Shown piece by piece: positions 31,886 through 40,429 of a stretch of 64,000 nucleotides of DNA. The DNA is from Symbiodinium natans. Its lineage: Eukaryota; Sar; Dinophyceae; Suessiales; Symbiodiniaceae. Numbering within the stretch: position 1 is the stretch's first letter; every line of letters starts with the position of its first letter. Below the pieces are notes generated by a model. The model was not told the origin of the DNA. It was given only the letters and a program-made list of their open reading frames with translations, and did no database searches. The DNA is taken from positions 321,478-385,477 of the forward strand of contig CAJNDS010000313.1 of assembly GCA_905221605.1 (NCBI GenBank). The letters run 5' to 3'. Both the position numbers and the translations under genes were made by a program.

Positions 31886-31917
31886 GGGGACGTAGTACAG
31901 TTGGCCATGGTCTGAAA

Positions 31918-33321
31918 ATGAAGGTGGGTGACACAGGTTACCTCAAACTGGCTGATGCCAACCTCGATCCAGAATGGCGCCAAGGTGTCATCGTCGATCG
32001 CAGCGCTGCTGGCGCACTCAAACTTGCCGTCAGAATCACAACAGAGGAACGTCAACACTGTGCGGCTTACTTCGGCTTCGAAGCCGGCAGGCGGTCGTTC
32101 ATTCTGGTAACAGGCAGTGCCCAGCAGATCGTTTCGACATGCCCCGAGCACCACCTGGCTCTCGAGATGAAAGCATCCAAGCTAGTGGAACAAGCAAGTT
32201 CGTTTTTGGCAAGTTGCCCTGCAGACACCAACGAGGAACAGATGTTTGCTACAGCTTCAGAAGACGTAGACAACCCCAACAAGCCAACCGCGACTCGCGA
32301 CCAGAGCAAGTCACGCCACCAGTCCCTGCTCGACTTCGAGGACGGGGAGGACGACCTGTCTTCGAGTGCTGCTTCAGGAGACGAAGACCCGCTGAACGTG
32401 CTGCTGAGAGCACAAAAGAAACTTCGCGATTCTTCTACAGGCAGAGGCAAAGCCAGCGTTGCTGCAACACTGGACGAGGGCAGGAAGGGCCGAAACCGGT
32501 ACCCTCTGCTTTCGAAAGGGAGCAGCCGCAAGAAAGAAGAAGACCACCAGGACTTGGACTTGCGGGTGGCTCTGCAAGCTGCGTCTACGGCAACGGGCTC
32601 GAAGCAAAGCACAGAGGACCCTTTGAAGACGCTTCTGGCGCTAAAGATGCTGGAGACGTTCAAGCCAAAGAAGAAGACTCGCAGAAGGAGCCCGTCCAGT
32701 TCAGTCACAAGTCGGAGTTCCAGCTCTGGGGCTCGAGACAGCCGCTCTACTGGAGACAAGGGTGCCGCCCAGGCTCTCAGGCAGTACCACGAGTCAAAGC
32801 GACGCATGTTCAAGCGCCCTCTGAAGCATGTGAGACGCTACCTGAAGGAGGTAGAAGAGCAGCTGGGCGGAGGGGACGACGTTCCGTATCGCCTGGTGGA
32901 CTACACTCGCAAGATCTACTGGGGCAAGCAGCGGACCCTGCAAAGGTTCCATGTCCTGCTCCACGAGATCTTGCGCCTCATGCTGATGAACCGCTTCGAG
33001 GAGGCGGCGCTTCAGACGGTACTCAGTCTGCGAGCAGTGCACCAGTGCAGCCTCGACAACGGAAGGTGGGACTTGGCTTGGTTGCTCACCCACGTGGAGG
33101 ACCCTTTTCAGAGAAGACGTTGGGGTGGCGAAACTCAAGAGGTCGAGGTCGTTGCAGCTTACGTCAAGGCGCTGGAGGACCTGGAAAAGAAGACTCGTCA
33201 GACCCGCTTCTTCGGCGACGGAACGCAGCAGGCGGAGGAAGAGGAGCAAGCCGAGGACAAGTCCAACAAGGGGAGAGCAAAAGGAGCCAAGGGCGGACCA
33301 AAGGGCCAGCCCAGCCCCTGA
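31918..33321 (+). CDS. ORF1, gag-like protein of the retroelement
   Basis: 467 codons from ATG. Residues 1-95 look globular (MKVGDTGYLKLADANLDPEW start). The middle (about 110-320) is acidic and Ser-rich, then Lys/Arg/Ser-rich with KKKTRRRSPSSSVTSRSSSS, like a nucleic-acid-binding linker. A helical domain follows (about 300-440: RRYLKEVEEQL, YWGKQRTLQRFHVLLHEILR) and a basic tail ends GAKGGPKGQPSP. No CCHC knuckle is visible. Position before RT and the basic linker support a gag-like role (RNA binding, particle formation); this is inference. The start is the first ATG after A1. The frame of ORF2 is open across most of it. Confidence 0.65.
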   Translation: MKVGDTGYLKLADANLDPEWRQGVIVDRSAAGALKLAVRITTEERQHCAAYFGFEAGRRSFILVTGSAQQIVSTCPEHHLALEMKASKLVEQASSFLASCPADTNEEQMFATASEDVDNPNKPTATRDQSKSRHQSLLDFEDGEDDLSSSAASGDEDPLNVLLRAQKKLRDSSTGRGKASVAATLDEGRKGRNRYPLLSKGSSRKKEEDHQDLDLRVALQAASTATGSKQSTEDPLKTLLALKMLETFKPKKKTRRRSPSSSVTSRSSSSGARDSRSTGDKGAAQALRQYHESKRRMFKRPLKHVRRYLKEVEEQLGGGDDVPYRLVDYTRKIYWGKQRTLQRFHVLLHEILRLMLMNRFEEAALQTVLSLRAVHQCSLDNGRWDLAWLLTHVEDPFQRRRWGGETQEVEVVAAYVKALEDLEKKTRQTRFFGDGTQQAEEEEQAEDKSNKGRAKGAKGGPKGQPSP

Positions 33322-33446
33322 GAGCAAACAGTCAGCACGACCTCCTTGGGCTCATCGGCGCCTCTCCCGGAGCCTTTGGAAGGTTCTGGCGTGAGTCCCG
33401 AGCCGTGAGCTTGAGGATCAGGGCAGATTCATCCATCCCACTTGCG

Positions 33447-35648
33447 ATGGAGTGCACGAAGCTTTTTCCGTCCATACTGCCGTGGCACTGGATTGCAGGC
33501 TTGACGCAGCCTGCACGTTCAGGCCGCGCAAGGCAGCGAAGACGAGGCCGAGCACGGGCTCTCGAGTGGACCCAGCAACTGTGGTGTCTCTTCAGCTTCT
33601 TTGAGTGTGGCAGCCCGGCGTCAGCTCAAGCTGTGTCAGCCGCCATACAGCGAGGACAAGACACGCCGTTGTCAACCGTGCATCTGGCTTACGCATCTAA
33701 TTTGTTTAATGAAGTCTTAGTCTTCTGCCGCCAACCGAAGCCAGACCTAGGTTGTAGAGGCGTTGCTAGGCTTAGTGAATTACTTGCTAGAATTCGTAAA
33801 CTGCAATACGACAACTGCTCTATAGGCGATCTAGATGGCCTCGCTTCTCAAGCCAAGACGCTTGATCCCGCGCGCGTGTCGCTGCCCAGCAAGGGTGGTA
33901 TACTGAAGCCTGAGGAGATCTTGCAAGGGGAGAAGCTTGACATGTTTTTACGCATGCCCACTGACATCCCTGAATCTTTGTTGGGCACTCCGGACGTCAA
34001 AGCATGTCACAAGGTTAAGCCTAAGACGATGCCCCAACTTCTCAGAAAATTGTGCGATGCAGACATGATCGCTTTCATCCCAGCGGGGGAGGCCTTGTAT
34101 GAGAATGGCAAGCTTGTCTCAGGGGGCTTGTTCGCTGTTCCGCACAAACCGGAGTCAGATAGGTTAATTAATGACCGACGTCCTTTCAACATTAGGGAAA
34201 AAAGGTTAGTTTGGGCGCAGCTTCCAAATGGGTCGCAGCTCACACAGTTGATCATCCCTGAAGGTTTTTCCTTAAGATGTTCAGGGGACGATTTGTCTAA
34301 CTACTTTTATCTCATCCGACATCTCCCCGCGTGGGTTCCCAGAAATGCCTTCGGCCGCGAGTTTGACGGCTCGCTTCTTCCAGATATGGGGTTAGTGCCA
34401 GGGGTAAAGTACGTAGCTGCTTTTAAGGTGCTGTGCATGGGAGACTGCAATGCGGTTGACATAGCTCAAGAGGTGCACCGTCAAATCTTGGCCAACGCGC
34501 GGTGCATGAATCGTGAGAACACCTTAGAGTTCCGAAAGATCATCCCGGCTACTAACACATACGAGGGCCTGTACATTGATGACCACCTGGTGTTTCAGCT
34601 TTTGCCTTGTAGAGGTTCGGGGCTCAGAGAGGACAATTTTGACCAAGTGCTTCTGGAGAGAAGCCACAGGCAATACTCTCAACTACGCTTGCCCGTGTCT
34701 GCAAAGAAAGCTTTCACGAAACAGTATGCTTTCAAAGCCTGGGGGACGGAAGTGTGCTCACGCTCAGGAAGAGTTGGTGCTCCGCACGAACGCTTGCAGC
34801 AGATCTTGGAGTTGGTGGAGTCATTTGTCAGCTTAGATTTCGTCTCATTAAAAGCCATGCAAAAGTTGATCGGTCTCTTTGTTCATCCTTTTCTCCACAA
34901 CCGTCTGTGCATGTCTGTCTTTTCCAGGACGTACAAGTTCATGAGCAAAGTTGAGGGATCCAAGGCCTTCAGACTGCCCTGTGCCGTGAAAGAAGAGTTG
35001 CTGCAAGCGGCTCTGCTTTTGCCAGTGTGTCACGCGAACATTCGCATGCCTGTCGCAGCCCGGGTTTCCTGTACTGATGCCAGCCTAAGCGGAGGCGGGC
35101 GGGCCTGCACGCTCACGAGCCCAGCCTTTGCGCAGCTGCTTTATAGGATAGGGGTTCACAATGGTGAGTATTCGCGTTTAGATTGGAGTCTTGCCCCCGT
35201 AGTGCCCCCTTCTTCCATGGACATGTGCCCTCAAGTAATTGAGAAAGTTCTGCTGCAACATAAATGGGTCGAAACACACAGGGTTCGATACGTCAAGCCC
35301 TCGCACATCAACCTCTTGGAGATGCGAATGGTTAAGGAGGAACTAAAGGACTTGGTGCATCGTTGTCCTTGTAGTTTACGGGCTTGTAACCTGGTTGACT
35401 CGAGGGTTGTGGCTGGCGCTTGGGCTAAAGGGCGTAGTTCTTCAGTCAAGCTTAACAGACTGTTGCGCTCATGCCTTGGATGGGCCATAGCAGGGGCGAA
35501 GCGCATCACCAATGTGTGGGTGAGCACTCACTCCAACCCAGCAGACTATCCCTCTAGAGGTCGGGTCATTCCGCCGCCCGAGCCCCTTCAAGAAGCACGA
35601 GACCTCTGCCTGCCGCGTCAAAAATGCTTCAAATGCCATGGTCTTTAG
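33447..35648 (+). CDS. ORF2, reverse transcriptase-RNase H
   Basis: 733 codons from the ATG at 33447. The frame is open back to 31974, but residues before 33447 are low-complexity shadow of ORF1. RT signatures: RLINDRRPFNIREK, SGDDLSNYFYLIRHLP and the catalytic YIDD at 34572-34583. RNase H-like signatures follow: TDAS (Asp codon 35076), NLLEM (Glu codon 35319), NLVDSRVVAGAWAKG (Asp codon 35397) and THSNPADYPSR (Asp codon 35544), giving the D-E-D-D set. This is the arrangement of DIRS-order polymerases. It would copy element RNA and degrade the hybrid. ORF2 lies in the -1 frame relative to ORF1 and starts 125 nt after it, so expression may need reinitiation, trans-splicing or frameshift. Confidence 0.85.
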   Translation: MECTKLFPSILPWHWIAGLTQPARSGRARQRRRGRARALEWTQQLWCLFSFFECGSPASAQAVSAAIQRGQDTPLSTVHLAYASNLFNEVLVFCRQPKPDLGCRGVARLSELLARIRKLQYDNCSIGDLDGLASQAKTLDPARVSLPSKGGILKPEEILQGEKLDMFLRMPTDIPESLLGTPDVKACHKVKPKTMPQLLRKLCDADMIAFIPAGEALYENGKLVSGGLFAVPHKPESDRLINDRRPFNIREKRLVWAQLPNGSQLTQLIIPEGFSLRCSGDDLSNYFYLIRHLPAWVPRNAFGREFDGSLLPDMGLVPGVKYVAAFKVLCMGDCNAVDIAQEVHRQILANARCMNRENTLEFRKIIPATNTYEGLYIDDHLVFQLLPCRGSGLREDNFDQVLLERSHRQYSQLRLPVSAKKAFTKQYAFKAWGTEVCSRSGRVGAPHERLQQILELVESFVSLDFVSLKAMQKLIGLFVHPFLHNRLCMSVFSRTYKFMSKVEGSKAFRLPCAVKEELLQAALLLPVCHANIRMPVAARVSCTDASLSGGGRACTLTSPAFAQLLYRIGVHNGEYSRLDWSLAPVVPPSSMDMCPQVIEKVLLQHKWVETHRVRYVKPSHINLLEMRMVKEELKDLVHRCPCSLRACNLVDSRVVAGAWAKGRSSSVKLNRLLRSCLGWAIAGAKRITNVWVSTHSNPADYPSRGRVIPPPEPLQEARDLCLPRQKCFKCHGL

Positions 35649-35841
35649 CTGAGTGTTGGGATCGCATCGTTCACGGCGTAGCAGATCCGCCGCCGAAGCT
35701 GTGTAGGAGGGCTTCCCCAGCTCGCTTTGCTGCGCATGTCTGACGCAGGCCCTCAACGCAGAACGTTGCTGTTCTAAGTCTTTTGGCTCGGTTCTGTAGT
35801 GGTTGGCTCTTGTAGTTGTTTACAAACTGTACAGTCCATGC

Positions 35842-37014
35842 ATGCCGAATTCTCATGTGGGCAACACGAGACGGGCTGCTGTGTCGGGCATTGAAATTCG
35901 CCTGTCGAACTTGTCTCTAGCATACCGGCAACGACTAGCTCGGGGTTTTTTAGCTTTCAAACGCTTCCTTCGGCGCAGGCGATATCCGTCGCTTGTGGCG
36001 TTGCTGCCCAGACCGCCGTTGCTAGACGAGTGCCTACATCGCTTTGTTGTGGCGCAGCATGCTACAGGCAGTCGAGGGGCATTGTGGTTGGCCAAGCACG
36101 CCGTCCTTGCATGCCAGTCGGTCCAACCGCGTTTGCGTGGGCGCTTGGTTGAGACGTGGAGCACTTTGAAAGCGTGGGAGGAATCCCGTGCCAGCAGCCT
36201 CAGGCCGCCATTGCCAGTGGGTGTCTGGGTTATTCTAATCGGTTTAGCCAGGGCTAAGGGTTTGGGGGCACGGAGTGAGGCACGCGCGCGTTGGTGGATG
36301 TTTGCAGTCCTGCTTGAGGTAGGGTTCTTATGTCTCCTTCGCCCGGGGGAACTGTTCAAGCTCACCTTCGCTGACATTAGCCTGCCGGGCTCCATCACCA
36401 TGAATGCTGGAGCAGCAGCCATTCGATTGCAGCGTCCTAAGAATCACCGGCAAATGGGTCGTCAGCAGTTTGTCTTGCTGCGAAATCCCAATGCCTCGCG
36501 CTGGCTGGCTCTTGTGTGCGGCGACCGTTCTGGGTCAGAGCCGCTCTGGGGTTATAGTCAGGTGCTCTTCAGGTCTATGCTTAACGAATTGCTGAGTGCC
36601 ATGGAGCTCCGTTCTTGCAGGTTTGGTTTGAGTTCTTTGAGGCCCGGCGGGGCCACTTTCCTATTTCAGGCTGGAGTTCCCGTCTCCACTCTGAGGTTTT
36701 TAGGAAGGTGGTCTGTAGAGAGGTCCCTCAGCCATTATTTGCAGGAAGCAATTGCTTTTCAACTTGTGGCAAGGCTGCAGTCATCGGCTCAGACCCTACT
36801 TCGTAGTGCTCTTCCCGTGGCGCTCAGTGTACTTTCCCCGCCGCAGTGTTTGGAGCAGCAAGACGTGCCTGGCCCGAACTGGCGGCCTCCGGCCATCACA
36901 CAGTGGCAACTGGCTCTCACTGCGGCTGAGAGCTATGCAGGCTTTGGAACAGCAATTCCACAGCCATGTAATTTCGGCTGGGAGTTTGAGAGGCCAGCGC
37001 TACGGAGATGTTGA
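35842..37014 (+). CDS. ORF3, tyrosine recombinase
   Basis: 390 codons from the first in-frame ATG; the open frame begins at 35800. Catalytic landmarks in this numbering: Arg167 in LLRPGELFKL; Arg267 in SSLRPGGATFLFQAG; Trp290 in FLGRWS; His298-Tyr299 in LSHYLQEA, with Tyr299 the predicted nucleophile (codon 36736-36738). The usual HxxR histidine is a serine here, while LRxGGAT and LGRW match the DIRS/Crypton style. It should integrate a circular DNA copy by site-specific recombination. The N-terminal ~150 residues are basic, fitting a DNA-binding arm. It follows ORF2 by 193 nt and overlaps ORF4. Confidence 0.8.
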   Translation: MPNSHVGNTRRAAVSGIEIRLSNLSLAYRQRLARGFLAFKRFLRRRRYPSLVALLPRPPLLDECLHRFVVAQHATGSRGALWLAKHAVLACQSVQPRLRGRLVETWSTLKAWEESRASSLRPPLPVGVWVILIGLARAKGLGARSEARARWWMFAVLLEVGFLCLLRPGELFKLTFADISLPGSITMNAGAAAIRLQRPKNHRQMGRQQFVLLRNPNASRWLALVCGDRSGSEPLWGYSQVLFRSMLNELLSAMELRSCRFGLSSLRPGGATFLFQAGVPVSTLRFLGRWSVERSLSHYLQEAIAFQLVARLQSSAQTLLRSALPVALSVLSPPQCLEQQDVPGPNWRPPAITQWQLALTAAESYAGFGTAIPQPCNFGWEFERPALRRC

Positions 37015-37591
37015 GGCTGAGGCTGTGCGCCGTGCAGCGCAGCGATACCCTGCAGACCCTTCCTTTCACCAATACGCACGAGCGCGAGAGGCTTTGCAAC
37101 AGTTGAATGCCCACTTGCAGCCTCGTGTGAGTTCTGCAGTACCTGCTGCTAGCCCTATGCCTTGTCAGCCTATCCCCAACCCTAGGGCAAGCCCACGTAA
37201 TTCCCGCTGCTGTGGATGCCGCTTTGTGCAGCTGTTGCGCGTGCGCAAGGTGCCAGTCGCGTTGGCGCTGTGCTGCTGCGTCCTCACCTTCCGGCCGGCT
37301 TTCGGGGTGCTACTCAGCAAAGTACTTGCCCTCTGTGTGCGTGTGGCTGTGAGGCACAGCAGTGCTCTGCTCACCACTGTTTTTGATGAGCTTTTGGAAG
37401 AAGCCTTGGCTCAGGTGGATAGTGCCCTTCGCCCACCGGTGTGGGCCGTGCCGCCCGACGGCACGTGCCCCGTGCAGCAACTCGGTGTCACGACCTTCAC
37501 GCATGTTGTGGGCAACCTCGTGTCGGCCACCAGTGGCGCAATAATCGCCTTGTGCGCACGTGCTCTCAAGGCGCGAGTGCGTGTGGCCTAG
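36935..37591 (+). CDS. ORF4, unknown hydrophobic protein of the retroelement
   Basis: 218 codons from an ATG inside the end of ORF3, in the +1 frame, overlapping it by 80 nt. Residues ~1-60 are soluble (MQALEQQFHSHVIS, DVEAEAVRRAAQRYPADP). A Pro-rich linker follows, then a Cys-rich hydrophobic segment (ALALCCCVLTF) and a second hydrophobic stretch near VVGNLVSATSGAIIALCARA. The frame is open further upstream, but the sequence before 36935 looks like ORF3 shadow. No family is recognised. It might be membrane-associated. Confidence 0.45.
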   Translation: MQALEQQFHSHVISAGSLRGQRYGDVEAEAVRRAAQRYPADPSFHQYARAREALQQLNAHLQPRVSSAVPAASPMPCQPIPNPRASPRNSRCCGCRFVQLLRVRKVPVALALCCCVLTFRPAFGVLLSKVLALCVRVAVRHSSALLTTVFDELLEEALAQVDSALRPPVWAVPPDGTCPVQQLGVTTFTHVVGNLVSATSGAIIALCARALKARVRVA

Positions 37592-37641
37592 CTTCTGGGG
37601 TTTCAGATTTTTGACCGCCTTACTGGGGCTGGGTGGATTTG

Positions 37642-37912
37642 GCATCTTAGTCTTGCCTTGTTGGTTGCTTCTCTGCAACTGCCAGCTGTGTCATCAGACA
37701 TCGGGCAGCCCATCGCTGCCGAGCCGCAAGTGCCCAACTCCTGATGTGGCTGCAAACAGCAGTCGTGCAACCAGCACAGCAATCCTTCTCAGTTTCACTG
37801 CATGCAAAACTGCATTGCAAAACGCGTCACTGTGAACAATCTCAGGCCCAAAGAAAAAGCTGCGCGATTGAGCTTTACGATGGAGTTGCTGCAGCCAAGA
37901 GTGGTAGGACAT
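37642..37912 (+). repeat. Split direct repeat B1
   Basis: 271 bp starting GCATCTTAGTCTTGCCTTG and ending AGTGGTAGGACAT. Identical by eye to B2 at 37980-38250. Its end abuts A2 without a gap. Confidence 0.9.
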
Positions 37913-37925
37913 GACTTACATGTCC
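37907..37925 (+). promoter_or_regulatory. Candidate recombinase core site at the B1/A2 junction
   Basis: GGACAT-GACTTAC-ATGTCC: 6-bp inverted arms around a 7-bp spacer, a layout like tyrosine-recombinase crossover sites. The right end of B2 supplies GGACAT and the left end of A1 supplies GACTTAC-ATGTCC, so joining the ends into a circle would recreate exactly this site. Predicted from sequence only. Confidence 0.55.
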
Positions 37926-37954
37926 GACACGATGGCAAACAGCTCTCAAGGGGG
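37913..37954 (+). repeat. Split direct repeat A2
   Basis: Repeats A1 over about 42 bp. It is followed by 25 bp (C-rich, CCGCCGCCTCCCCACC) not shared with A1, before B2 begins. Confidence 0.85.
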
Positions 37955-37979
37955 CCGCCGCCTCCCCACCACACTCCTC

Positions 37980-38250
37980 GCATCTTAGTCTTGCCTTGTT
38001 GGTTGCTTCTCTGCAACTGCCAGCTGTGTCATCAGACATCGGGCAGCCCATCGCTGCCGAGCCGCAAGTGCCCAACTCCTGATGTGGCTGCAAACAGCAG
38101 TCGTGCAACCAGCACAGCAATCCTTCTCAGTTTCACTGCATGCAAAACTGCATTGCAAAACGCGTCACTGTGAACAATCTCAGGCCCAAAGAAAAAGCTG
38201 CGCGATTGAGCTTTACGATGGAGTTGCTGCAGCCAAGAGTGGTAGGACAT
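37980..38250 (+). repeat. Split direct repeat B2 (right terminus)
   Basis: Second 271-bp B copy, ending AGTGGTAGGACAT at the element boundary. Short minus-strand frames in B1 and B2 are identical because the DNA is identical and are not called as genes. Confidence 0.9.
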
Positions 38251-38283
38251 AATAATATTATTTTATTTGTTTTTGTTGTTTGT

Positions 38284-38284
<1 letters not shown>

Positions 38285-38315
<31 letters not shown>

Positions 38316-38400
38316 GGGGAGGGTTTCAGGGGTTTAGGGTTTAGGGTTTGGGGTTTAGGGTTCAGGGTTGAGAGGGGTTTACGGTTTTCGGGCTTGGGGT
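38285..38400. repeat. Poly-G run and degenerate TTTAGGG
   Basis: About 29 consecutive G, then TTTAGGG and variants, marking return to the telomere-like domain after the retroelement. Confidence 0.85.
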
Positions 38401-38533
38401 TCATGGTTCACCACCCAAAAATGTCCAAAAACATTCTTCCTCAGAAGCGTCATACAAGGATTATCACCTTCTATCTTGTTTAGGGCTCCTAGAAGGAAAG
38501 TGCAGCTTCGATATTCAGGGGCTTAACGACTCT

Positions 38534-38648
38534 TAGCTACCAATTGCTTAAGAACCCCCCCCCCCAAAAAAAAAAAAAAAAGAAAGCATTCTTCCTTTTA
38601 CGACTATTTTTTGTTCATTTTCGGGGGTTCTTAAGCAAATAGTAGCTA
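38534..38648. mobile_element. MITE-like element, family C copy 1
   Basis: A perfect 16-bp inverted pair TTGCTTAAGAACCCCC (38544-38559) / GGGGGTTCTTAAGCAA (38623-38638) extends imperfectly outward to TAGCTAC / GTAGCTA. The interior has a C run, A run and GCATTCTTCCTTTTACGACT. About 115 bp, non-coding. Confidence 0.75.
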
Positions 38649-38832
38649 GCACTAAACCCTAAGCCTAAACCCGTTCAAACGGGGTCCTCGTGGGACGCAA
38701 AACCCAAGGCTGGATACTCAAAAACCTATCTCCAACACCCATATGCCCGACTAAGTTTGGCTCGTTGGCGTGGATGGGGAGCTCTGCATAACCCCAAACC
38801 CTAAACCCTAAACCCTACGCAATAAAAAACTA

Positions 38833-38937
38833 CTGTCGCCCCCCGACACACCTGCCAGGAGTGTGGATGCCGACGCTTACGAGGCCCTGCTCCGGGTGGT
38901 GCGGCGCCTGCTGAACAGCTCCCGGGCGCACGAAGGG
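38833..38937 (+). CDS. Exon-like island, 35 codons
   Basis: Frame reading LSPPDTPARSVDADAYEALL, then RVVRRLLNSSRAHEG. An amphipathic, Arg/Leu-rich helix is likely after residue 12. CCCTAAA lies 5' (38795-38816) and TTTAGGG-type sequence 3'. The composition is clearly protein-like. No family is recognised and boundaries are uncertain. Confidence 0.45.
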
Positions 38938-38988
38938 TTTTGGGGTTTCGGGTTTAGGTTCAGGGTTTAGGGTTTGAACTTCTCTACC

Positions 38989-39082
38989 ATGTGCTTAAGA
39001 ACCGTCCACAAAAAACAACGTCTTCCTTGCACGGGTGATATAGGATTAGTTTTATTTTTTTTGGGGGGGTCTTAAGCGCCAA
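38989..39082. mobile_element. MITE-like element, family C copy 2
   Basis: Ends GTGCTTAAGAACCGTCC and GGGGGGTCTTAAGCGCC are inverted and match the C1 ends. The interior has CGTCTTCCTTGCACGG. Confidence 0.6.
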
Positions 39083-39309
39083 TGAATTCCGTGAATAGCC
39101 CTTAAAGCCCATCGTGTATCCTCTTTTTGTGGATTTCTTGAAGGCTTTTTTGGAAGCTTTTTTTTTTGAGGGTTTGTAGGGTTGAGGGTCTACGGGTTTG
39201 AAGGGTTGAGAGGGTTGAGGCTGTTGTGCAGGCAAGAATACGAGGACAAACCAAAGGTAGTCCCCGTTGTTCAGGGTTTGAAGGGTTTGGGCGGCTTGAA
39301 GGGTTCATG

Positions 39310-39458
39310 TTGGGATTTTCACTCTTATACTAGTAGTCCTTTATAGGGATTACAATACAGGGTACTATAATCCCTTATACTAAATAGTCCTTAATCGGGG
39401 TTACAATACAGGGTACTATGATCCCGTCAGGACTGTTAGTTCAGGGAAACATCCCGAA
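39310..39458. mobile_element. MITE-like element, family A copy 4
   Basis: Starts TTGGGATTTTCACTCTTATA and ends GGACTGTTAGTTCAGGGAAA, then CATCCCGAA. The inner part AGTCCTT-ATAGGGATTACAATACAGGG is present twice in tandem, making this copy longer (149 bp). Confidence 0.6.
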
Positions 39459-39660
39459 GTTCAGGGCTTAGGGGTTTTAACGGTTTTGGAGTTTAGGGGT
39501 CAGGGCTTATGGTTGTTCGGTTTCGGCATAGCGGTATTGGGTTTAAGGATTCCGGATTTAGGGTTTTCGGGGTGATGAGGTTCATGGATTTGGGGTTTAC
39601 GGGTTTGGGTTTTCAGGGTTAGTGCAGGTCTCAAGGGCTCTGCACGCGTTTTGATCCTCT

Positions 39661-39735
39661 TGGGGTAGTTACATGGTCCCTGAATATGTCCCTTACCTTC
39701 CTCAAAGGGTTCTGAAGTATGGGCCCTTGGCCCTA
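39661..39735. mobile_element. Short repeat element, family E copy 2
   Basis: Contains TTACATGGTCCCTGAATATG and CAAAGGGTTCTGAAGTATGG, shared with 62742-62875 and with the two halves at 13105-13310. Confidence 0.5.
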
Positions 39736-40051
39736 ATCCCTAAACCCTAAACCCTAAACCCCAAACCCTAAACCCTAAACCCTAAACCCTAAACCCTAAG
39801 CCGTAAACCCTAAACCCTAAACCCCTAAGCCCTAAACCCTACACCCTAAACCCTAAACCCTCTCAAGGGCCCATAGGGGCGCAGAGTCCAGGTGAAGACT
39901 GGGGCTCAGGGTTGCGGGTTTGCGGTGTAGTGTAGCCCTAGACCCTAAACCCTAAACCCTAAACCCTAAACCCTAAACCCTAAACCCTAAACCCTAAACC
40001 CTAAACCCTAAACCCTAAACCCTAAACCCTAAACCCTAAACCCTAAACCCT
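39725..40051. repeat. CCCTAAA arrays
   Basis: 39735-39860 with variants, then a near-perfect array at 39943-40051 that abuts the second copy of the 400-bp cassette. Confidence 0.95.
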
Positions 40052-40429
40052 AAATTTAAGAGCCTCCGGCTCAAGCCGCCGACCCCGCTGGAGCATAGTT
40101 GAGAGGTCTAAACCCGCTCGCATGGTTCAAAGATCATCTCGGCAGAGTTCTTGTGAAACGTTTGGGGGGGGGGTAGGGGGTAGCACCAGGACAAGCTCAA
40201 GCCAAAAAGACAGGCGGTTGGGGGGGGGGGGAGGGGGGGCGTGGGGGGGGCCCCTACCCCCCTGTGCTGAACCGCCTGTTTACGCTGTGCGGGTGGCGCG
40301 GTCCTCCACGAAAAAATTGTGCACCGACCCCCCCCCCCCCCCCCCCCGCGTTTTGGGGGGGTAAGGAGGGAAAGAGGGAGGTTTTCACCTCCTCAAACCC
40401 ATCCAACACGCCGCCAGGGTCGGCGGACC
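40052..40429. mobile_element. ~400-bp dispersed cassette, copy 2
   Basis: Matches 22785-23195 at both ends and through GTGCTGAACCGCCTGTTTAC, then GAAAAAATTGTGCACCGACC. The central G-rich part differs. Inverted pair CCGCCGACCC (40076-40085) / GGGTCGGCGG (40417-40426). CCCTAAA arrays touch both ends, so the limits of the unit are well defined here. Confidence 0.6.

Larger units (their letters stand above)
31844..38250 (+). mobile_element. DIRS-order tyrosine-recombinase retrotransposon with split direct repeats
   Basis: The unit has a gag-like ORF, an RT-RNase H ORF, a tyrosine-recombinase ORF and a fourth ORF, all on +. Termini follow the Ngaro/PAT plan: A1 (31844-31885), ORFs, B1 (37642-37912), A2 (37913-37954), B2 (37980-38250). 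B1 and B2 are identical over 271 bp by eye, as expected of a recent insertion. No integrase (DDE) or LTR is present. The left flank is a 27-base T run plus AG and 7 T; the right flank begins AATAATATTATTTTATTTG. No target duplication is seen, as expected for recombinase-mediated integration. The telomere-like repeats are absent throughout the element. Confidence 0.85.

Noticed and set aside
31723-32813. Minus-strand open frames of 143, 248 and 177 codons across the retroelement
   Set aside because: They are antisense shadows of ORF1, whose composition and position are much better supported. One includes a poly-Lys run from the T tract.
35776-35800. TTTTGGCTCG near the recombinase ORF, reminiscent of the end of the dinoflagellate spliced leader
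   Set aside because: Only about ten bases agree and the flanking bases do not. Chance cannot be excluded.
35853-36422. 189-codon minus-strand frame
   Set aside because: Antisense to the recombinase ORF, with Arg/Pro-biased composition typical of a shadow.
37694-38250. Two identical 72-codon minus-strand frames
   Set aside because: They are identical because B1 and B2 are the same DNA. Nothing else suggests a gene.
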